Assembly: GCF_017874545.1 (NCBI RefSeq)
Contig: NZ_JAGGLT010000018.1
Span: forward strand, 1 to 64,000
DNA: 64,000 bases
Origin: Thermoanaerobacterium butyriciformans
Lineage (GTDB): Bacteria > Bacillota > Thermoanaerobacteria > Thermoanaerobacterales > Thermoanaerobacteraceae
Reading direction: 5' to 3'
The translations under genes were made by a program, and so were the position numbers. Each line of letters opens with the position of its first letter. The first letter of the stretch is position 1. Of this stretch, positions 1-9,185 are shown piece after piece. The notes under the pieces were generated by a model that ran no database searches, was not told the origin of the DNA, and saw only the letters and a program-made list of their open reading frames with translations.

Positions 1-111
1 GAGTAAAAACAATTGCATGAAAATTCACAATACATTAAACATTATGTGAATAAAATTTGAAGAAAAAAATTTGCCAACAACTACTTGACACAAACTTGTT
101 TTAGATTAAAT

Positions 112-140
112 TTGAAAAAAATAAATAAAATGATTATAAT
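112..140 (+). promoter_or_regulatory. Promoter of the DUF1002 gene
   Basis: TTGAAA (112-117), a 17-bp spacer and TATAAT (135-140) form a good vegetative sigma-A promoter. It lies 36 bp ahead of the start codon at 176, with AGGAGGAG at 159-166 as ribosome-binding site. Confidence 0.7.
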
Positions 141-175
141 TTTAGGGAAGTAAAATTTAGGAGGAGATGTAGCTG

Positions 176-1066
176 ATGTTGAAATTTATGAAGCATCTTA
201 AGATCACAGTAACAATATTACTAGTTTTTACAACATTTTTCACCGTCGCATTTGCTGATACAAGTCCAGGTACTCGGTATTTGACTTTTGGACATGATCT
301 TACAAATGACCAGAGAAATCAGATTCTTAAAGATTTTAATCTAAGTGACACAAATGGATTACATATTATAGAAGTTACTAATCAGGAGGAATATAAATAT
401 TTAGGTGGTAGTTTGCCTGCAAATGTTATAGGTTCTAAAGCAATATCATCGTCATTAATCACATTTAGAGAAAAAGGTTCGGGTTTAAGCGTGACTACAC
501 ATAATATAACATGGGTTACTAGTGATATGTACAAAAATGCTCTGATAACAGCAGGTGTAGAAGATGCAGATATAAAAGTTTCAGCTCCATATCCTGTTTC
601 AGGAACAGCAGCCCTTACGGGGATAATCAAAGCTTATGAGGAAGCAACAGGAAAACCTATAAGCGATGATGTCAAGAAAATTGCGAATGCAGAGATGGTA
701 ACTACAGGGCAGATTGGGGATAAGATTGGCGATAAAGAAAAGGCAGTAGAGCTTTTAAAAAGGCTAAAAGAAGAAATGGCTAATCAGACTAGCAAGCTTT
801 CTGATGATGAGCTTAAAAGCTTAATACAGAATACTGCAAATAGTCTAGGAATAACTTTGACGCAAGACGAAATAAACAGTTTGGTTTCACTGCTTCGAAA
901 ATTACAAAATGCCAATATAAATTGGGATAAAGTCAAAAGTGGACTTGACAATCTTACTACATCATTTAAAGACTTTGTAAATAAAAATCCCGAATCAAAG
1001 TCCATAATAAAGGTAATTCTTCAGTTTTTTCAAAATATCATTAATAAACTGTTAAGCTTGCTGTAA
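176..1066 (+). CDS. Exported DUF1002 family protein
   Basis: The 296-residue product has a basic start, a hydrophobic segment and an AFA site near residue 27, a typical signal peptide, so it should be secreted or held at the envelope. The mature part starts with a conserved region around 'TRYLTFGHDLT' that I recognise as the DUF1002 family of Firmicutes; its function is unknown. The C-terminal half is helical and charged and ends in a short amphipathic segment. The ATG at 176 is chosen because GGAGG ends 11 bases upstream; the ATG at 188 would be too far. It is a single-gene unit with its own promoter and a shared terminator. Confidence 0.8.
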   Translation: MLKFMKHLKITVTILLVFTTFFTVAFADTSPGTRYLTFGHDLTNDQRNQILKDFNLSDTNGLHIIEVTNQEEYKYLGGSLPANVIGSKAISSSLITFREKGSGLSVTTHNITWVTSDMYKNALITAGVEDADIKVSAPYPVSGTAALTGIIKAYEEATGKPISDDVKKIANAEMVTTGQIGDKIGDKEKAVELLKRLKEEMANQTSKLSDDELKSLIQNTANSLGITLTQDEINSLVSLLRKLQNANINWDKVKSGLDNLTTSFKDFVNKNPESKSIIKVILQFFQNIINKLLSLL

Positions 1067-1076
1067 ATATTGATTA

Positions 1077-1113
1077 AAGTAAAATAAGGATGATGACCAT
1101 CCTTATTTTACTT
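1077..1113. terminator. Bidirectional terminator between convergent genes
   Basis: A perfect 16-bp inverted repeat (1077-1092 and 1098-1113) with a 5-base loop. A-rich and T-rich arms let it work for both the DUF1002 gene and the M48 gene, whose stop codon lies in its right end. Confidence 0.85.
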
Positions 1114-2339
1114 TATAGCTTTGACTTTTCGATGGCTCTTATCCTATTTATAGTGCTGGGATGGGTGTAAGAAAACCACTCTATAAATTTTGGTGGTTCA
1201 ATGTCAGACAAGCTTTTTTCCGCAAGGTCAACTTGAAGCTTAATGACGACATCTTTATCATGCAGATATTGGACTGAAAGCAGATCTGCCTGTCTTTCCA
1301 TTTGACGAGAGATATAATTTTGAATTGGATTTGTATCAAAGTTAATCAAAAGCAAAAATAGATAAAGTAAGGATATGATAAAAGGTCCGTACTTGCTGTT
1401 GTGTGTTTGTACTACACTTGTTTTCAATAAGATGTTAAACATGAAAAACATTATGAAAATTCCTATTGAGCCTATTAAGATGCTTTTTAAAACGTGATTT
1501 TCTTTCCAGTGAGCGGCTTCATGGGCTATTACAGCTTTTATCTCATCTTGAGGATATTTTTTCAATAATGTATCATAAAGAACGATCTTGCTTGTGCTGC
1601 CAAAACCATAGAAATATGCATTTGCTAGTGTAGTCCTCCTGCTAGCATCCATTTCTTCAACTCTGTCTATTTTTATTCCTGCGTTTTTTGATACATCATT
1701 TACCATATTTAAAATAACAGGATCAGTAACAGGTGTAAATTTATTAAACATAGGAGCGATAAATGATGGCCATATAAAGTTTTGCAAAAAAAGCATTGCT
1801 GTAAGAAAGATAGATGCTAATATCCACCAGGTTCTGTAATATTTATTTATCGCAAAGAATAATAGTATTATTCCGATTCCAGATAGTACAATATCGATGG
1901 CTGAGCTTTTTATATAATCCATCCACCAAGATTGAACCGTTTGTACTGAAAATCCCCATTTTACCTGTAGCTTAAATGAATACAAACTGAAAGGCAATGA
2001 TAAAACTTTTAAGATCGCCCACAATACAATGAAGAACATGAAGATGCCTACATAGTAATTTCCTCCGCTAAGTCTTTCACACGTTTTTGAAAGCCGCAAA
2101 GCAAATCCTCCAAAGACGAACCATAATAGAAATATTAATTGGACTAAAAATGAAGTGATATTTATTATTCTATTTGCTTTGTGATATGGTATAGATTTTT
2201 CTACTGTGTAATGAGAAAAAAACTTGTAAACATCAGGTGAAACAGTGTTTGGTGATAATGTGTAATATAGGTATAATGAAGAAAACAACAATGCTATAAA
2301 AGTTAGCAAAAACCATATTTTGTTAAACTTTACGCTCAA
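1113..2339 (-). CDS. M48 (Ste24/CAAX-type) membrane metallopeptidase
   Basis: A 408-residue integral membrane zinc protease. The N-terminal half has several hydrophobic segments (about 8-26, 62-84, 96-120, 148-165, 172-190). The zinc motif HEAAH is at residues 273-277 and a downstream glutamate in 'RQMERQAD' fits the third ligand. The order matches eukaryotic Ste24 and its bacterial relatives, which cleave membrane or secreted proteins; the bacterial substrate is unknown. The start is TTG, supported by AAGGGATGAG about six bases upstream; no better ATG exists. It stands alone, convergent with the DUF1002 gene. Confidence 0.9.
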   Translation of the reverse strand: MSVKFNKIWFLLTFIALLFSSLYLYYTLSPNTVSPDVYKFFSHYTVEKSIPYHKANRIINITSFLVQLIFLLWFVFGGFALRLSKTCERLSGGNYYVGIFMFFIVLWAILKVLSLPFSLYSFKLQVKWGFSVQTVQSWWMDYIKSSAIDIVLSGIGIILLFFAINKYYRTWWILASIFLTAMLFLQNFIWPSFIAPMFNKFTPVTDPVILNMVNDVSKNAGIKIDRVEEMDASRRTTLANAYFYGFGSTSKIVLYDTLLKKYPQDEIKAVIAHEAAHWKENHVLKSILIGSIGIFIMFFMFNILLKTSVVQTHNSKYGPFIISLLYLFLLLINFDTNPIQNYISRQMERQADLLSVQYLHDKDVVIKLQVDLAEKSLSDIEPPKFIEWFSYTHPSTINRIRAIEKSKL

Positions 2340-2413
2340 TATTATCTCATCCCTTCTTCAAAAATTACTATGAATATATTATATTATATGCGTATCGAAA
2401 ATTAAATTATTTA

Positions 2414-2444
2414 TTGCTTTATTTTGATTTCCATATGCTATAAT
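2414..2444 (+). promoter_or_regulatory. Extended -10 promoter of the radical SAM gene
   Basis: TGC-TATAAT (TATAAT at 2439-2444) is an extended -10 element. A weak TTGCTT at 2414-2419 lies 19 bp upstream. It precedes the start at 2474. Confidence 0.6.
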
Positions 2445-2473
2445 TATATTAGATTATTGGTAGAGGTGTAGAA

Positions 2474-4153
2474 ATGAAGACATTATTAGTTGGGCTAAAT
2501 GCTAAATACTATCATACAAATTTGGCCATAAGAAATATCAAGTGGTACTGTAAGCCAATGGAGATAGAGATATTAGAAATGACAATAAATGATGACACTG
2601 ATTATGTATTATATGAAATATTAAAAAAGATGCCTGATGTGGTTGGCTTTTCATGCTATATATGGAACATAGAAAAGGTTTTAAAGCTATGTGAATATAT
2701 AAAAAAAGTAAAAAAAGAAATAATCGTAGTTCTGGGCGGACCAGAAGTATCATATGACGCAGAGAACTTACTGAAATCTGGCTATATAGATTTTGTTGTC
2801 TTAGGTGAGGGTGAAATAACTTTTAAAAGGCTTTTAGAAAGAATTTATAATAGTAGAAGTATAGATGATTTAGATGGCATAGTTTATAGGAAGAATGAAG
2901 ATATAATAGTTAAGATAAAAACTGATTATGTTAGTTTGGATGATATTCCATTTCCTTATATAGATGAAGAAATTTCAGACAAGCTTGTATACTATGAGAC
3001 GTCAAGGGGATGCCCTTTTAGATGTTCATATTGTCTGTCATCGCTTGACAATAAACTGAGATATGCAACAATTGAAAAAGTAAAAGCTGACTTGAATGAA
3101 TTATCAAAAATGGGTGCAAAGATTGTAAAGCTTATTGATAGGTCTTTTGACAGCAATATAAAGAGGGCGATAGAGATATTGAACATAATAAGAGGATTGA
3201 AAGGCGATACAGTATTTCACTGTGAAGTTAATCCCGAATTAATTAATAAAGAGTTTATAGACAGCTTAAAAGGCATAAAGGATAGGATTCAATTTGAAGT
3301 TGGCATTCAAACGACAAATAGAAATACGCTTATAAATGTATCGAGAAATCCAGATGTAGATGGTGCATTAAAGGGTATAAAGCTTATTGTGGACGCCGGT
3401 ATAAAGGTACATGTTGATTTGATTGCGGGACTGCCAGGTGACAGCTTTAAATCAGTTGCGAATTCATTTAATGATGTTTACAAATTAAATCCAGATGAGA
3501 TTCAGTTGGGATTTTTAAAGCTTTTAAAAGGAACTGATTTAAGAAAAAATGCAGATAAATACTGTATAGAATTTAGAAGTGATACACCATATGAGGTTTT
3601 AAAGACGAGTACAATGTCGTATTATGAACTTTACGAATTAAAAAGTATAGCTTTTTTAGTAGATAAGTATTACAACTCTGGAAGGTTTAACAAAACATTG
3701 AATTTCTTATTAAGCTTTTATGATGAACCTTTTGACTTATATAAATCGATGTACGATTATTGGGAGAGTTACAATTTATTTAACAGAAGACATTCTTTAA
3801 ATGATTTATTTGACATAATGTACAAATTCGCTGTTTCTAAAAGAATAGATTCTGAACTGTTAGAGGACTATTTGCGATATGATTACATGTACTCAACAAA
3901 CAATAAAGCTTATCCGGATTGTTTAAAAGATTTGCATCAGAAAATACCTGACAATGTAAAATCGCTATTACACAATGATGAATGGTTGCAAAATAATTTG
4001 CCTTTGGCGAAAAATATGTCTAGCATAGAGAAAGGCAAAAGTATCTCAATAGGTTTTTTTAAACATGATATTTTGGGGGAAAGCAATAAAAGCGTATATA
4101 TTGTTTTTTTGCATTTGAAAGACAGAACGTATTGTGCAAAAATTTATGTTTAA
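2474..4153 (+). CDS. B12-binding domain radical SAM protein (DUF4080 type)
   Basis: A 559-residue protein. Residues 1-140 look like a cobalamin-binding Rossmann domain ('VVLGGPEVSYD', 'FVVLGEGE'). The radical SAM cluster motif CxxxCxxC is in 'RGCPFRCSYC' around residues 180-187, followed by the TIM-barrel domain. The C-terminal region resembles DUF4080 of clostridial proteins of this class. These enzymes use a 4Fe-4S cluster and S-adenosylmethionine, often for methylations or unusual rearrangements; the substrate cannot be read from the sequence. The next gene follows with a 13-base gap and is probably cotranscribed. Confidence 0.85.
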   Translation: MKTLLVGLNAKYYHTNLAIRNIKWYCKPMEIEILEMTINDDTDYVLYEILKKMPDVVGFSCYIWNIEKVLKLCEYIKKVKKEIIVVLGGPEVSYDAENLLKSGYIDFVVLGEGEITFKRLLERIYNSRSIDDLDGIVYRKNEDIIVKIKTDYVSLDDIPFPYIDEEISDKLVYYETSRGCPFRCSYCLSSLDNKLRYATIEKVKADLNELSKMGAKIVKLIDRSFDSNIKRAIEILNIIRGLKGDTVFHCEVNPELINKEFIDSLKGIKDRIQFEVGIQTTNRNTLINVSRNPDVDGALKGIKLIVDAGIKVHVDLIAGLPGDSFKSVANSFNDVYKLNPDEIQLGFLKLLKGTDLRKNADKYCIEFRSDTPYEVLKTSTMSYYELYELKSIAFLVDKYYNSGRFNKTLNFLLSFYDEPFDLYKSMYDYWESYNLFNRRHSLNDLFDIMYKFAVSKRIDSELLEDYLRYDYMYSTNNKAYPDCLKDLHQKIPDNVKSLLHNDEWLQNNLPLAKNMSSIEKGKSISIGFFKHDILGESNKSVYIVFLHLKDRTYCAKIYV

Positions 4154-4166
4154 GGAGATTGATATT

Positions 4167-4901
4167 ATGCCTGAAACACTAGTCATAGCCCATCGTGGTG
4201 ATTCCAAGAATGCACCAGAAAATACATTGTCGGCTTTCAAAAGAGCTGTTGAGATCGGCTCAGATGGTATTGAGCTTGATGTTCAGCTTAGCAAAGATGG
4301 TCATTTGGTCGTTATACATGATGAGAGAGTTGACAGAACTACTGATGGAATAGGATATGTCAAAGATTATACGCTAAGTGAATTAAAAAGATTAAGTGCA
4401 GGGATAAAGTTCAGCAAAAGGTTTGCTGGTGAAAAGATTCCTACTCTGCCAGAGGTTTTTGAACTTTTAAAAAATAAAGATGTTTTATTGAATATAGAGA
4501 TAAAAAGCGGTATAATCTTGTACACTGGGATTGAAGAAAAATTAGTGAATTGTATATTTGATTACGATTTTGAGGATAGGGTAGTTATATCATCCTTCAA
4601 TCATTACAGTGTTAAGACTGTGAAAGAGATTGAGCCAAGGCTAAATATAGGTCTTTTATATGAATGCGGTCTTGTGGAGCCATGGCATATAGCAAATAGG
4701 ATGCATGCTTATTCACTTCATCCCTTTTACTTTAATATAATACCTGAGGTTGTGAAGGGTTGCAAATCAAATAATGTTAAACTATTTCCTTGGACAGTCG
4801 ATAGTGTAGAGTCAATGGAGAAAATGTTAAGATTTGGTGTTGATGGAATCATTACAAATGATCCACTAAAACTTATAGACTTAAAAAAGGTGATAAATTA
4901 G
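4167..4901 (+). CDS. Glycerophosphodiester phosphodiesterase
   Basis: A 244-residue cytosolic GDPD enzyme that hydrolyses glycerophosphodiesters to glycerol-3-phosphate and an alcohol. Motifs: 'AHRGDSKNAPENT' near residue 8 (catalytic His and metal ligands), 'GIELDVQLSKDG' and 'VIHD' with the second catalytic His, and 'FPWTVD' near the end. There is no signal peptide. The start at 4167 is preferred over the longer frame (4134) because AAGGAGAT sits 7 bases upstream and the longer version overlaps the previous gene. Probable operon with the radical SAM gene. Confidence 0.92.
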   Translation: MPETLVIAHRGDSKNAPENTLSAFKRAVEIGSDGIELDVQLSKDGHLVVIHDERVDRTTDGIGYVKDYTLSELKRLSAGIKFSKRFAGEKIPTLPEVFELLKNKDVLLNIEIKSGIILYTGIEEKLVNCIFDYDFEDRVVISSFNHYSVKTVKEIEPRLNIGLLYECGLVEPWHIANRMHAYSLHPFYFNIIPEVVKGCKSNNVKLFPWTVDSVESMEKMLRFGVDGIITNDPLKLIDLKKVIN

Positions 4902-4931
4902 TCTTATATTTTCACGATAGGGGGTTACTAT

Positions 4932-5582
4932 ATGAAGCCAAACAAGTGGATGAAAGACATGACATTTAAAGAAAAGGTAGAGTACATATGGGATTATTAT
5001 AAGATACATATAATTGTTGGTGTTGTTGTAATTGCAATAATAGCATCATTTGTCAATTCAATTATAACAAACAAAGATTATGTTTTTGATTTTTCATTAA
5101 TAGGCACGTCAATAAACTTTGATAAAGAGATGAGCTTCCAAAGTACTGTAACTAGGGAGTTGCTAGGTACAGATAAGGGTAAGAAACAAGCATTGGTTGA
5201 ATTTTATATGTTAACAAAAGGTAGTGATGGGAAATATCAACTTGATCCAACATCTGTACAGAAACTTATGGTAAAAATATCTGCGCAGGAAGTTAATGTC
5301 ATAGCCCTTGACAAGGACAATTTTAATGTATTAGCAAAACAAGGTGCATTTATGAATCTTGATTCTATAAAAGAATTGGATTTAAGCGGTTTTAAAACAG
5401 AAAAATTGTCTTCTTTAAAAGATGTTAAGGCTGGTACGTACGGAATTGATTTAAATAAGGAAAACAAGTACCTTGATGAAATAGGATATGATTACCGCGA
5501 CAAAGTAATAGCGATTGTGTCTAATTCACAGAATAAAGATTTGTCAATTAAATTTCTTAAATGGATTCTTGATATGAAGTAG
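4932..5582 (+). CDS. Membrane-anchored protein of unknown function
   Basis: A 216-residue protein. A short charged N-terminus ('FKEKVEYIWDYYK') is followed by one strong membrane segment (about 25-46), and the rest is predicted outside the cell. Similar N-terminal anchors occur in clostridial unknowns; the outer domain, with 'VNVIALDKDNFNVLAKQGAFMNLDSI', loosely recalls a lobe of a solute-binding protein, but I cannot assign a family. Start is ATG behind AGGGGGT. It follows the GDPD gene by 30 bases and may be cotranscribed. Confidence 0.7.
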   Translation: MKPNKWMKDMTFKEKVEYIWDYYKIHIIVGVVVIAIIASFVNSIITNKDYVFDFSLIGTSINFDKEMSFQSTVTRELLGTDKGKKQALVEFYMLTKGSDGKYQLDPTSVQKLMVKISAQEVNVIALDKDNFNVLAKQGAFMNLDSIKELDLSGFKTEKLSSLKDVKAGTYGIDLNKENKYLDEIGYDYRDKVIAIVSNSQNKDLSIKFLKWILDMK

Positions 5583-5649
5583 TTTTTCATGTATACTATG
5601 ATTGTAATTTTCAAAACTTGCTTATGGTGAATTTTGACGAGGTGATAAT

Positions 5650-6171
5650 GTGAAAGAAAAAATAAAGCTTTTAAAAGGAGATATAACAGAGCAAGAAGTT
5701 GATGCAATTGTAAATGCCGCAAATTCTGGACTTCTAGGTGGCGGTGGGGTTGATGGTGCTATACATAGAGCAGGTGGAAAAGTAATCGAGGAAGAATGTA
5801 GAGAAATAAGAGATAGAGAAGGTGGTTGTCCAACCGGAAAAGCAGTAATAACCCATGGCGGTAATCTAAAAGCAAGCTACGTGATACATGCGGTTGGTCC
5901 AATATGGAAGGATGGAAATAGTGACGAAGACAACTTATTAGCAAGTGCATACATAGAGAGCTTAAAGATAGCAGATAAGAACAATTTAAAGACGATAGCA
6001 TTTCCGTCTATTAGCACTGGAGCATATGGTTTTCCAGTTGATAGAGCTGCAAAGATAGCACTGAGGGCTGTATCAGATTATCTTGATAAAAGTGACATAA
6101 AAGAAGTTAGATTTGTATTATTTAGCGACCATGATTACGATGTTTATTCAAAGGCGTATGATGAATTATAG
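5650..6171 (+). CDS. Macro domain protein (ADP-ribose / O-acetyl-ADP-ribose hydrolase type)
   Basis: A 173-residue single macro domain. The ADP-ribose-binding signature 'NAANSGLLGGGGVDGAIHRA' is at residues 26-45, followed by 'CPTGKAVITHG' and 'IAFPSISTGAYGFP'. The asparagine and the glycine-rich loop match the MacroD/YmdB group, which removes ADP-ribose from proteins or deacetylates O-acetyl-ADP-ribose. Start is GTG at 5650, with GAGGTGAT just upstream. It is the last gene before a terminator. Confidence 0.92.
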   Translation: MKEKIKLLKGDITEQEVDAIVNAANSGLLGGGGVDGAIHRAGGKVIEEECREIRDREGGCPTGKAVITHGGNLKASYVIHAVGPIWKDGNSDEDNLLASAYIESLKIADKNNLKTIAFPSISTGAYGFPVDRAAKIALRAVSDYLDKSDIKEVRFVLFSDHDYDVYSKAYDEL

Positions 6172-6181
6172 ATAAAATAAA

Positions 6182-6204
6182 AAGCAGACCAAATATTGGC
6201 CTGC
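6182..6204. terminator. Bidirectional terminator
   Basis: AGCAGACC/GGCCTGCT hairpin with one mismatch and a 7-base loop, flanked by A-rich and T-rich DNA on both sides. It ends the macro-domain gene on the plus strand and uppP on the minus strand. Confidence 0.7.
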
Positions 6205-6220
6205 TAATAATAAATTTTTA

Positions 6221-7027
6221 TTATTTAACTACGTTCGTTAAGACAAGCCCTATCATGATTATTCCGACAATCAACCTGTAATAAGCAAAAGGTCTCAGCG
6301 GATGGCTTTTAAGGTAAGAAAGGAATTTATCAACGACTATCAGTGCGACTATAAATGACATTATAAAACCTACTGCCAATGCTTCCCACTCTAACGCAGT
6401 CATTGAAGCTATCCCTTTATGAAGGGAGACGGCTGTTGCACCAAACATCGTTGGTATAGCTAGGAAGAAAGAAAATTCAGCGGCTGCTTTTACAGATAGA
6501 CCAGCCATCATTCCCCCCATTATCGTTGAAGCTGACCTTGACATACCTGGGAAAAGCGACATACACTGTGCAACACCGATCCAAAAAGACTTTTTGGTGC
6601 TTACTTTGTCCATGTCATCAATCTTATAATTAGAAAAGGCATTTTCAACAATTAGCATCATTATTGCACCTATTACAAGTGCTATTGATACGGTGAAAGA
6701 TGAAAACAAGTGTTTATCAATAAAATCATTCAGAAGAAGACCTAAAATTGCAGATGGTATAAAAGCGACGACAATCTTAAACCATAATCTAAATCCCCAT
6801 TTGTTTGGAGCCAGATTTTTAAGAGAATTCCATATTTTTTCTCTGTAGTAATAGACGATGGCCAGAATAGCGCCAAGCTGTATTACTACTTCAAACATTG
6901 TGGCATATGCACCTCTAAAATTTAATAGGTTACCTACTATTATGAGGTGTCCTGTGGATGAAACAGGTAAAAACTCAGTTAAACCTTCCACGATACCAAG
7001 TATAAATGCTTTAACCAAAAGAACCAT
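6221..7027 (-). CDS. uppP: Undecaprenyl-diphosphate phosphatase
   Basis: A 268-residue polytopic membrane protein that dephosphorylates undecaprenyl pyrophosphate to recycle the lipid carrier of cell-wall synthesis; it also gives bacitracin resistance (BacA). Family motifs: 'GLTEFLPVSSTGHL' near residue 12 with the catalytic glutamate, and 'LFPGMSRSAST' with the PGxSRS arginine, plus about eight membrane helices. The start at 7027 is chosen over 7063 because AAGGAGT lies 9 bases upstream on the coding strand and the protein then begins right at the first helix. Single-gene unit. Confidence 0.95.
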   Translation of the reverse strand: MVLLVKAFILGIVEGLTEFLPVSSTGHLIIVGNLLNFRGAYATMFEVVIQLGAILAIVYYYREKIWNSLKNLAPNKWGFRLWFKIVVAFIPSAILGLLLNDFIDKHLFSSFTVSIALVIGAIMMLIVENAFSNYKIDDMDKVSTKKSFWIGVAQCMSLFPGMSRSASTIMGGMMAGLSVKAAAEFSFFLAIPTMFGATAVSLHKGIASMTALEWEALAVGFIMSFIVALIVVDKFLSYLKSHPLRPFAYYRLIVGIIMIGLVLTNVVK

Positions 7028-7131
7028 AAAGTACCGACTCCTTACCATTAATATGTTAAACACTATTTAATTTTATATTAATATTGTTTATAATTCAACA
7101 TATCTTTTAGTGTTTTAATCTTTTTTTAATG

Positions 7132-7140
7132 TGATATAAT
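7132..7140 (+). promoter_or_regulatory. Extended -10 promoter of the bofA-like gene
   Basis: TGA-TATAAT (TATAAT at 7135-7140) ahead of the GTG start at 7171. No convincing -35 element is present, as is usual for extended -10 promoters. Confidence 0.5.
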
Positions 7141-7170
7141 AGGTGTATAAATATGTGGTGAGGTGGTTTT

Positions 7171-7443
7171 GTGCTTTTACCGGGATTTTTTTCATTTGCA
7201 ATCGGCATCATAATAATTGCATTTATAGTTTGGCTTTTTGGAAAATCAGTTAAAATATTATTTAAGTTTGTACTAAATTCAATAATAGGTTATGTTTTTC
7301 TCTTAATTTTCAATTTTTTTGGTTCTATTTTTGGGCTAACATTGCAGATTAATCTTATAAACGCTTTTATAGCAGGTGTCTTTGGAATACCAGGTATAGT
7401 TGTTTTACTTGCTTTAAAGTATATATTTAAGATCGTCATATAA
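7171..7443 (+). CDS. bofA: BofA family pro-sigma-K processing inhibitor
   Basis: A 90-residue membrane protein with two or three hydrophobic segments and the BofA signature region 'LINAFIAGVFGIPGIVVLLALK' (shown in part) at the C-terminus. In Bacillus, BofA holds the SpoIVFB protease inactive in the outer forespore membrane until sigma-K must be released. The neighbour sspI supports a sporulation role. Start is GTG behind GAGGTGG. The gene is short and ends in its own terminator. Confidence 0.85.
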   Translation: MLLPGFFSFAIGIIIIAFIVWLFGKSVKILFKFVLNSIIGYVFLLIFNFFGSIFGLTLQINLINAFIAGVFGIPGIVVLLALKYIFKIVI

Positions 7444-7465
7444 ACCCTATTGGGTTTATTTTTTA
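7440..7465 (+). terminator. Terminator of bofA
   Basis: An 8-bp perfect stem, ATAAACCC/GGGTTTAT, with a TATT loop (7440-7459), followed by a T-run. The bofA stop codon lies inside the left arm. Confidence 0.85.
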
Positions 7466-7526
7466 TGTCTAATATTGTTGCTTTAATATGGAATAATAAT
7501 AGTAAATATGAATGGAGGTATAAAAT

Positions 7527-7727
7527 ATGGATATAAGAAGAATAGTGCTTGATAATTTAAAAAATCGCTCAAAGGATGAAATAAAAGGCTTTATACAGGA
7601 TGCTGTAGATACTAAGGAAGAAAATGCAATTCCCGGTCTAGGTATAATATTTGAAGCAGCATGGGAAAAAATGAACGATGCGGAGAAAAACAATATGATG
7701 GATTATGTCATGAGAGGAATATCATAA
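7527..7727 (+). CDS. sspI: Small acid-soluble spore protein SspI
   Basis: A 66-residue protein that aligns by eye with Bacillus SspI: an N-terminal helix 'IRRIVLDNL', then '[18 protein letters not shown]', matching the 'EE..LPGLGVLFE..W' core, and a final EK..M motif. SspI is a minor small acid-soluble protein packed in the spore core. The SD TGGAGG lies at 7513-7518, 8 bases before the ATG. No clear sigma-G promoter could be placed. A strong terminator follows. Confidence 0.88.
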   Translation: MDIRRIVLDNLKNRSKDEIKGFIQDAVDTKEENAIPGLGIIFEAAWEKMNDAEKNNMMDYVMRGIS

Positions 7728-7756
7728 AAGGGTATCTTAAGGTACCCTTTATTTAT
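7727..7756. terminator. Bidirectional terminator between sspI and the permease gene
   Basis: A 10-bp stem (7727-7736 with 7741-7750, one T-G pair) and a TTAA loop. AAAGGG and CCCTTT arms with T-runs on both strands serve both convergent genes. Confidence 0.85.
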
Positions 7757-9105
7757 AATAGCAGAACAGTAACGATATATCCGCAAATTAATCCGATGAT
7801 TACAGGAAGTAGATTTCTTCTGACTATTGAGTCGGGGTCGACTTTTATGATTGCTGTCACTGCTACTACGCTCCAAGGGATTATTGTACCACCACCAACC
7901 CATATACAAGTGATTTCACCCAATGATGCCAGCAATGATGAATTGATATTAAGTGTGTGTGCAAAAGTTTTAGATAGTGCACCAACTAATGGCAGTCCTG
8001 AAAATCCTGAACCTGATAATCCTGTCAATATTCCGACTAAAAGTTGCATTAAAGCTACAGTATATTTATTTAAAGGAATGTGCTTTGAAAGATATAGTCC
8101 AAGGTCCATTAGATATCCTTTAGCGTTAGGTCCAATTACTTGCTTGGCAGTTGTCAACTCTCCAAGAAAAAAGAATGCACTTATAAGTATAATCGGAGCG
8201 AAAGTCCTAATGCCAGACAAAAAACCGCTTTTTAAATATTCTCCTGTCTTATTTAAGAAATCTTTCTGCACTATCGATGATGCTAAAAGTATAATCACTG
8301 CAGAGCCACCGATTAGCGCTGTTGCTGCGTTTCCTCTTATTTTTAGAACGTACATTAAAAAAGTATCGACAGCAAAAAATATAACACTGACAATAGATAT
8401 GATGTAACTTTCTTTATATATTTTCTTTTTACCTACATTGTTGTCAGTTTTATCATTATTTTTTTTACTTTTAAGTTCTTTCATTGTTACAAAGTAAAAA
8501 ATAATTATTGTAACTAATGATGTTACACACCAAACAGGCAGACTGCTTAAAATCAACTTTGACGTGGAAATACCCAGCGTTTTAGCTGTTACAGACGGAA
8601 CTCCTTGTATGAAAAAGTCTCCTGATAAAGCGACCCCGAAGCCAAATATAGTTACTAGTGATGCAAAACTTAGTTCATCAAAACCGGATTTTAATACAGG
8701 GCCAATCAAGACAGCACCTATCAATCCTACAGCAGGTGACGGCCATAAGAAAAAAGATAAAAGCATCATAAGTAAACCAATGATCCAAAACGATTTACTT
8801 GGCGTGTTCAGAAAACGCAAAAATGGCTTTGTTATAACTACATCAGCTCCGATATCATCAAGAGCACGGGACATGGCTATTATCAAAGATATTATTAATA
8901 TTACTTGCCATAATTCTTTGCCTGATACAAATATAGCTGTATATAGTATTTCTATTGATTTTAATATATTTTTTGTCTGTGACGCTGCTACAGCTAAAAT
9001 GCCCAGTATGCACGGAAATATGATATCTTTGCGCAAAAGCATAAATATAAAAATGACAAAAATTGAAATTAAATATACAATATGCGTGCCAGTTATCTCA
9101 ACCAT
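7753..9105 (-). CDS. Uncharacterised polytopic permease (ion-transporter-like)
   Basis: A 450-residue membrane protein with about 11-12 hydrophobic helices in two halves split by a basic cytoplasmic loop near residue 215 ('KELKSKKNNDKTDNN'). Both halves hold glycine/proline-rich re-entrant-like motifs ('FLWPSPAVGLIGAVLIGPVL' and 'LTGLSGSGFSGLPLVGALS'), as in the ion transporter superfamily (gluconate, citrate and TRAP-M carriers). I cannot name the substrate. The start is supported by GAGGTGT before the ATG. It is transcribed alone, divergent from the flavodiiron gene. Confidence 0.6.
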   Translation of the reverse strand: MVEITGTHIVYLISIFVIFIFMLLRKDIIFPCILGILAVAASQTKNILKSIEILYTAIFVSGKELWQVILIISLIIAMSRALDDIGADVVITKPFLRFLNTPSKSFWIIGLLMMLLSFFLWPSPAVGLIGAVLIGPVLKSGFDELSFASLVTIFGFGVALSGDFFIQGVPSVTAKTLGISTSKLILSSLPVWCVTSLVTIIIFYFVTMKELKSKKNNDKTDNNVGKKKIYKESYIISIVSVIFFAVDTFLMYVLKIRGNAATALIGGSAVIILLASSIVQKDFLNKTGEYLKSGFLSGIRTFAPIILISAFFFLGELTTAKQVIGPNAKGYLMDLGLYLSKHIPLNKYTVALMQLLVGILTGLSGSGFSGLPLVGALSKTFAHTLNINSSLLASLGEITCIWVGGGTIIPWSVVAVTAIIKVDPDSIVRRNLLPVIIGLICGYIVTVLLL

Positions 9106-9185
9106 TGTAACACCTCATTTTTAATTAGATTTTGCAGATTGTAATGTCTTTATACTTTTATTTTTTTACATATTTTGCATATTAC

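Noticed and set aside
7661-8407. Long plus-strand open frame of 248 codons
   Set aside because: Antisense to the permease gene, whose minus-strand product has clear membrane helices; the plus frame has no SD or family.
8564-9124. Plus-strand open frame of 186 codons
   Set aside because: Also antisense to the permease gene; it is a shadow frame.
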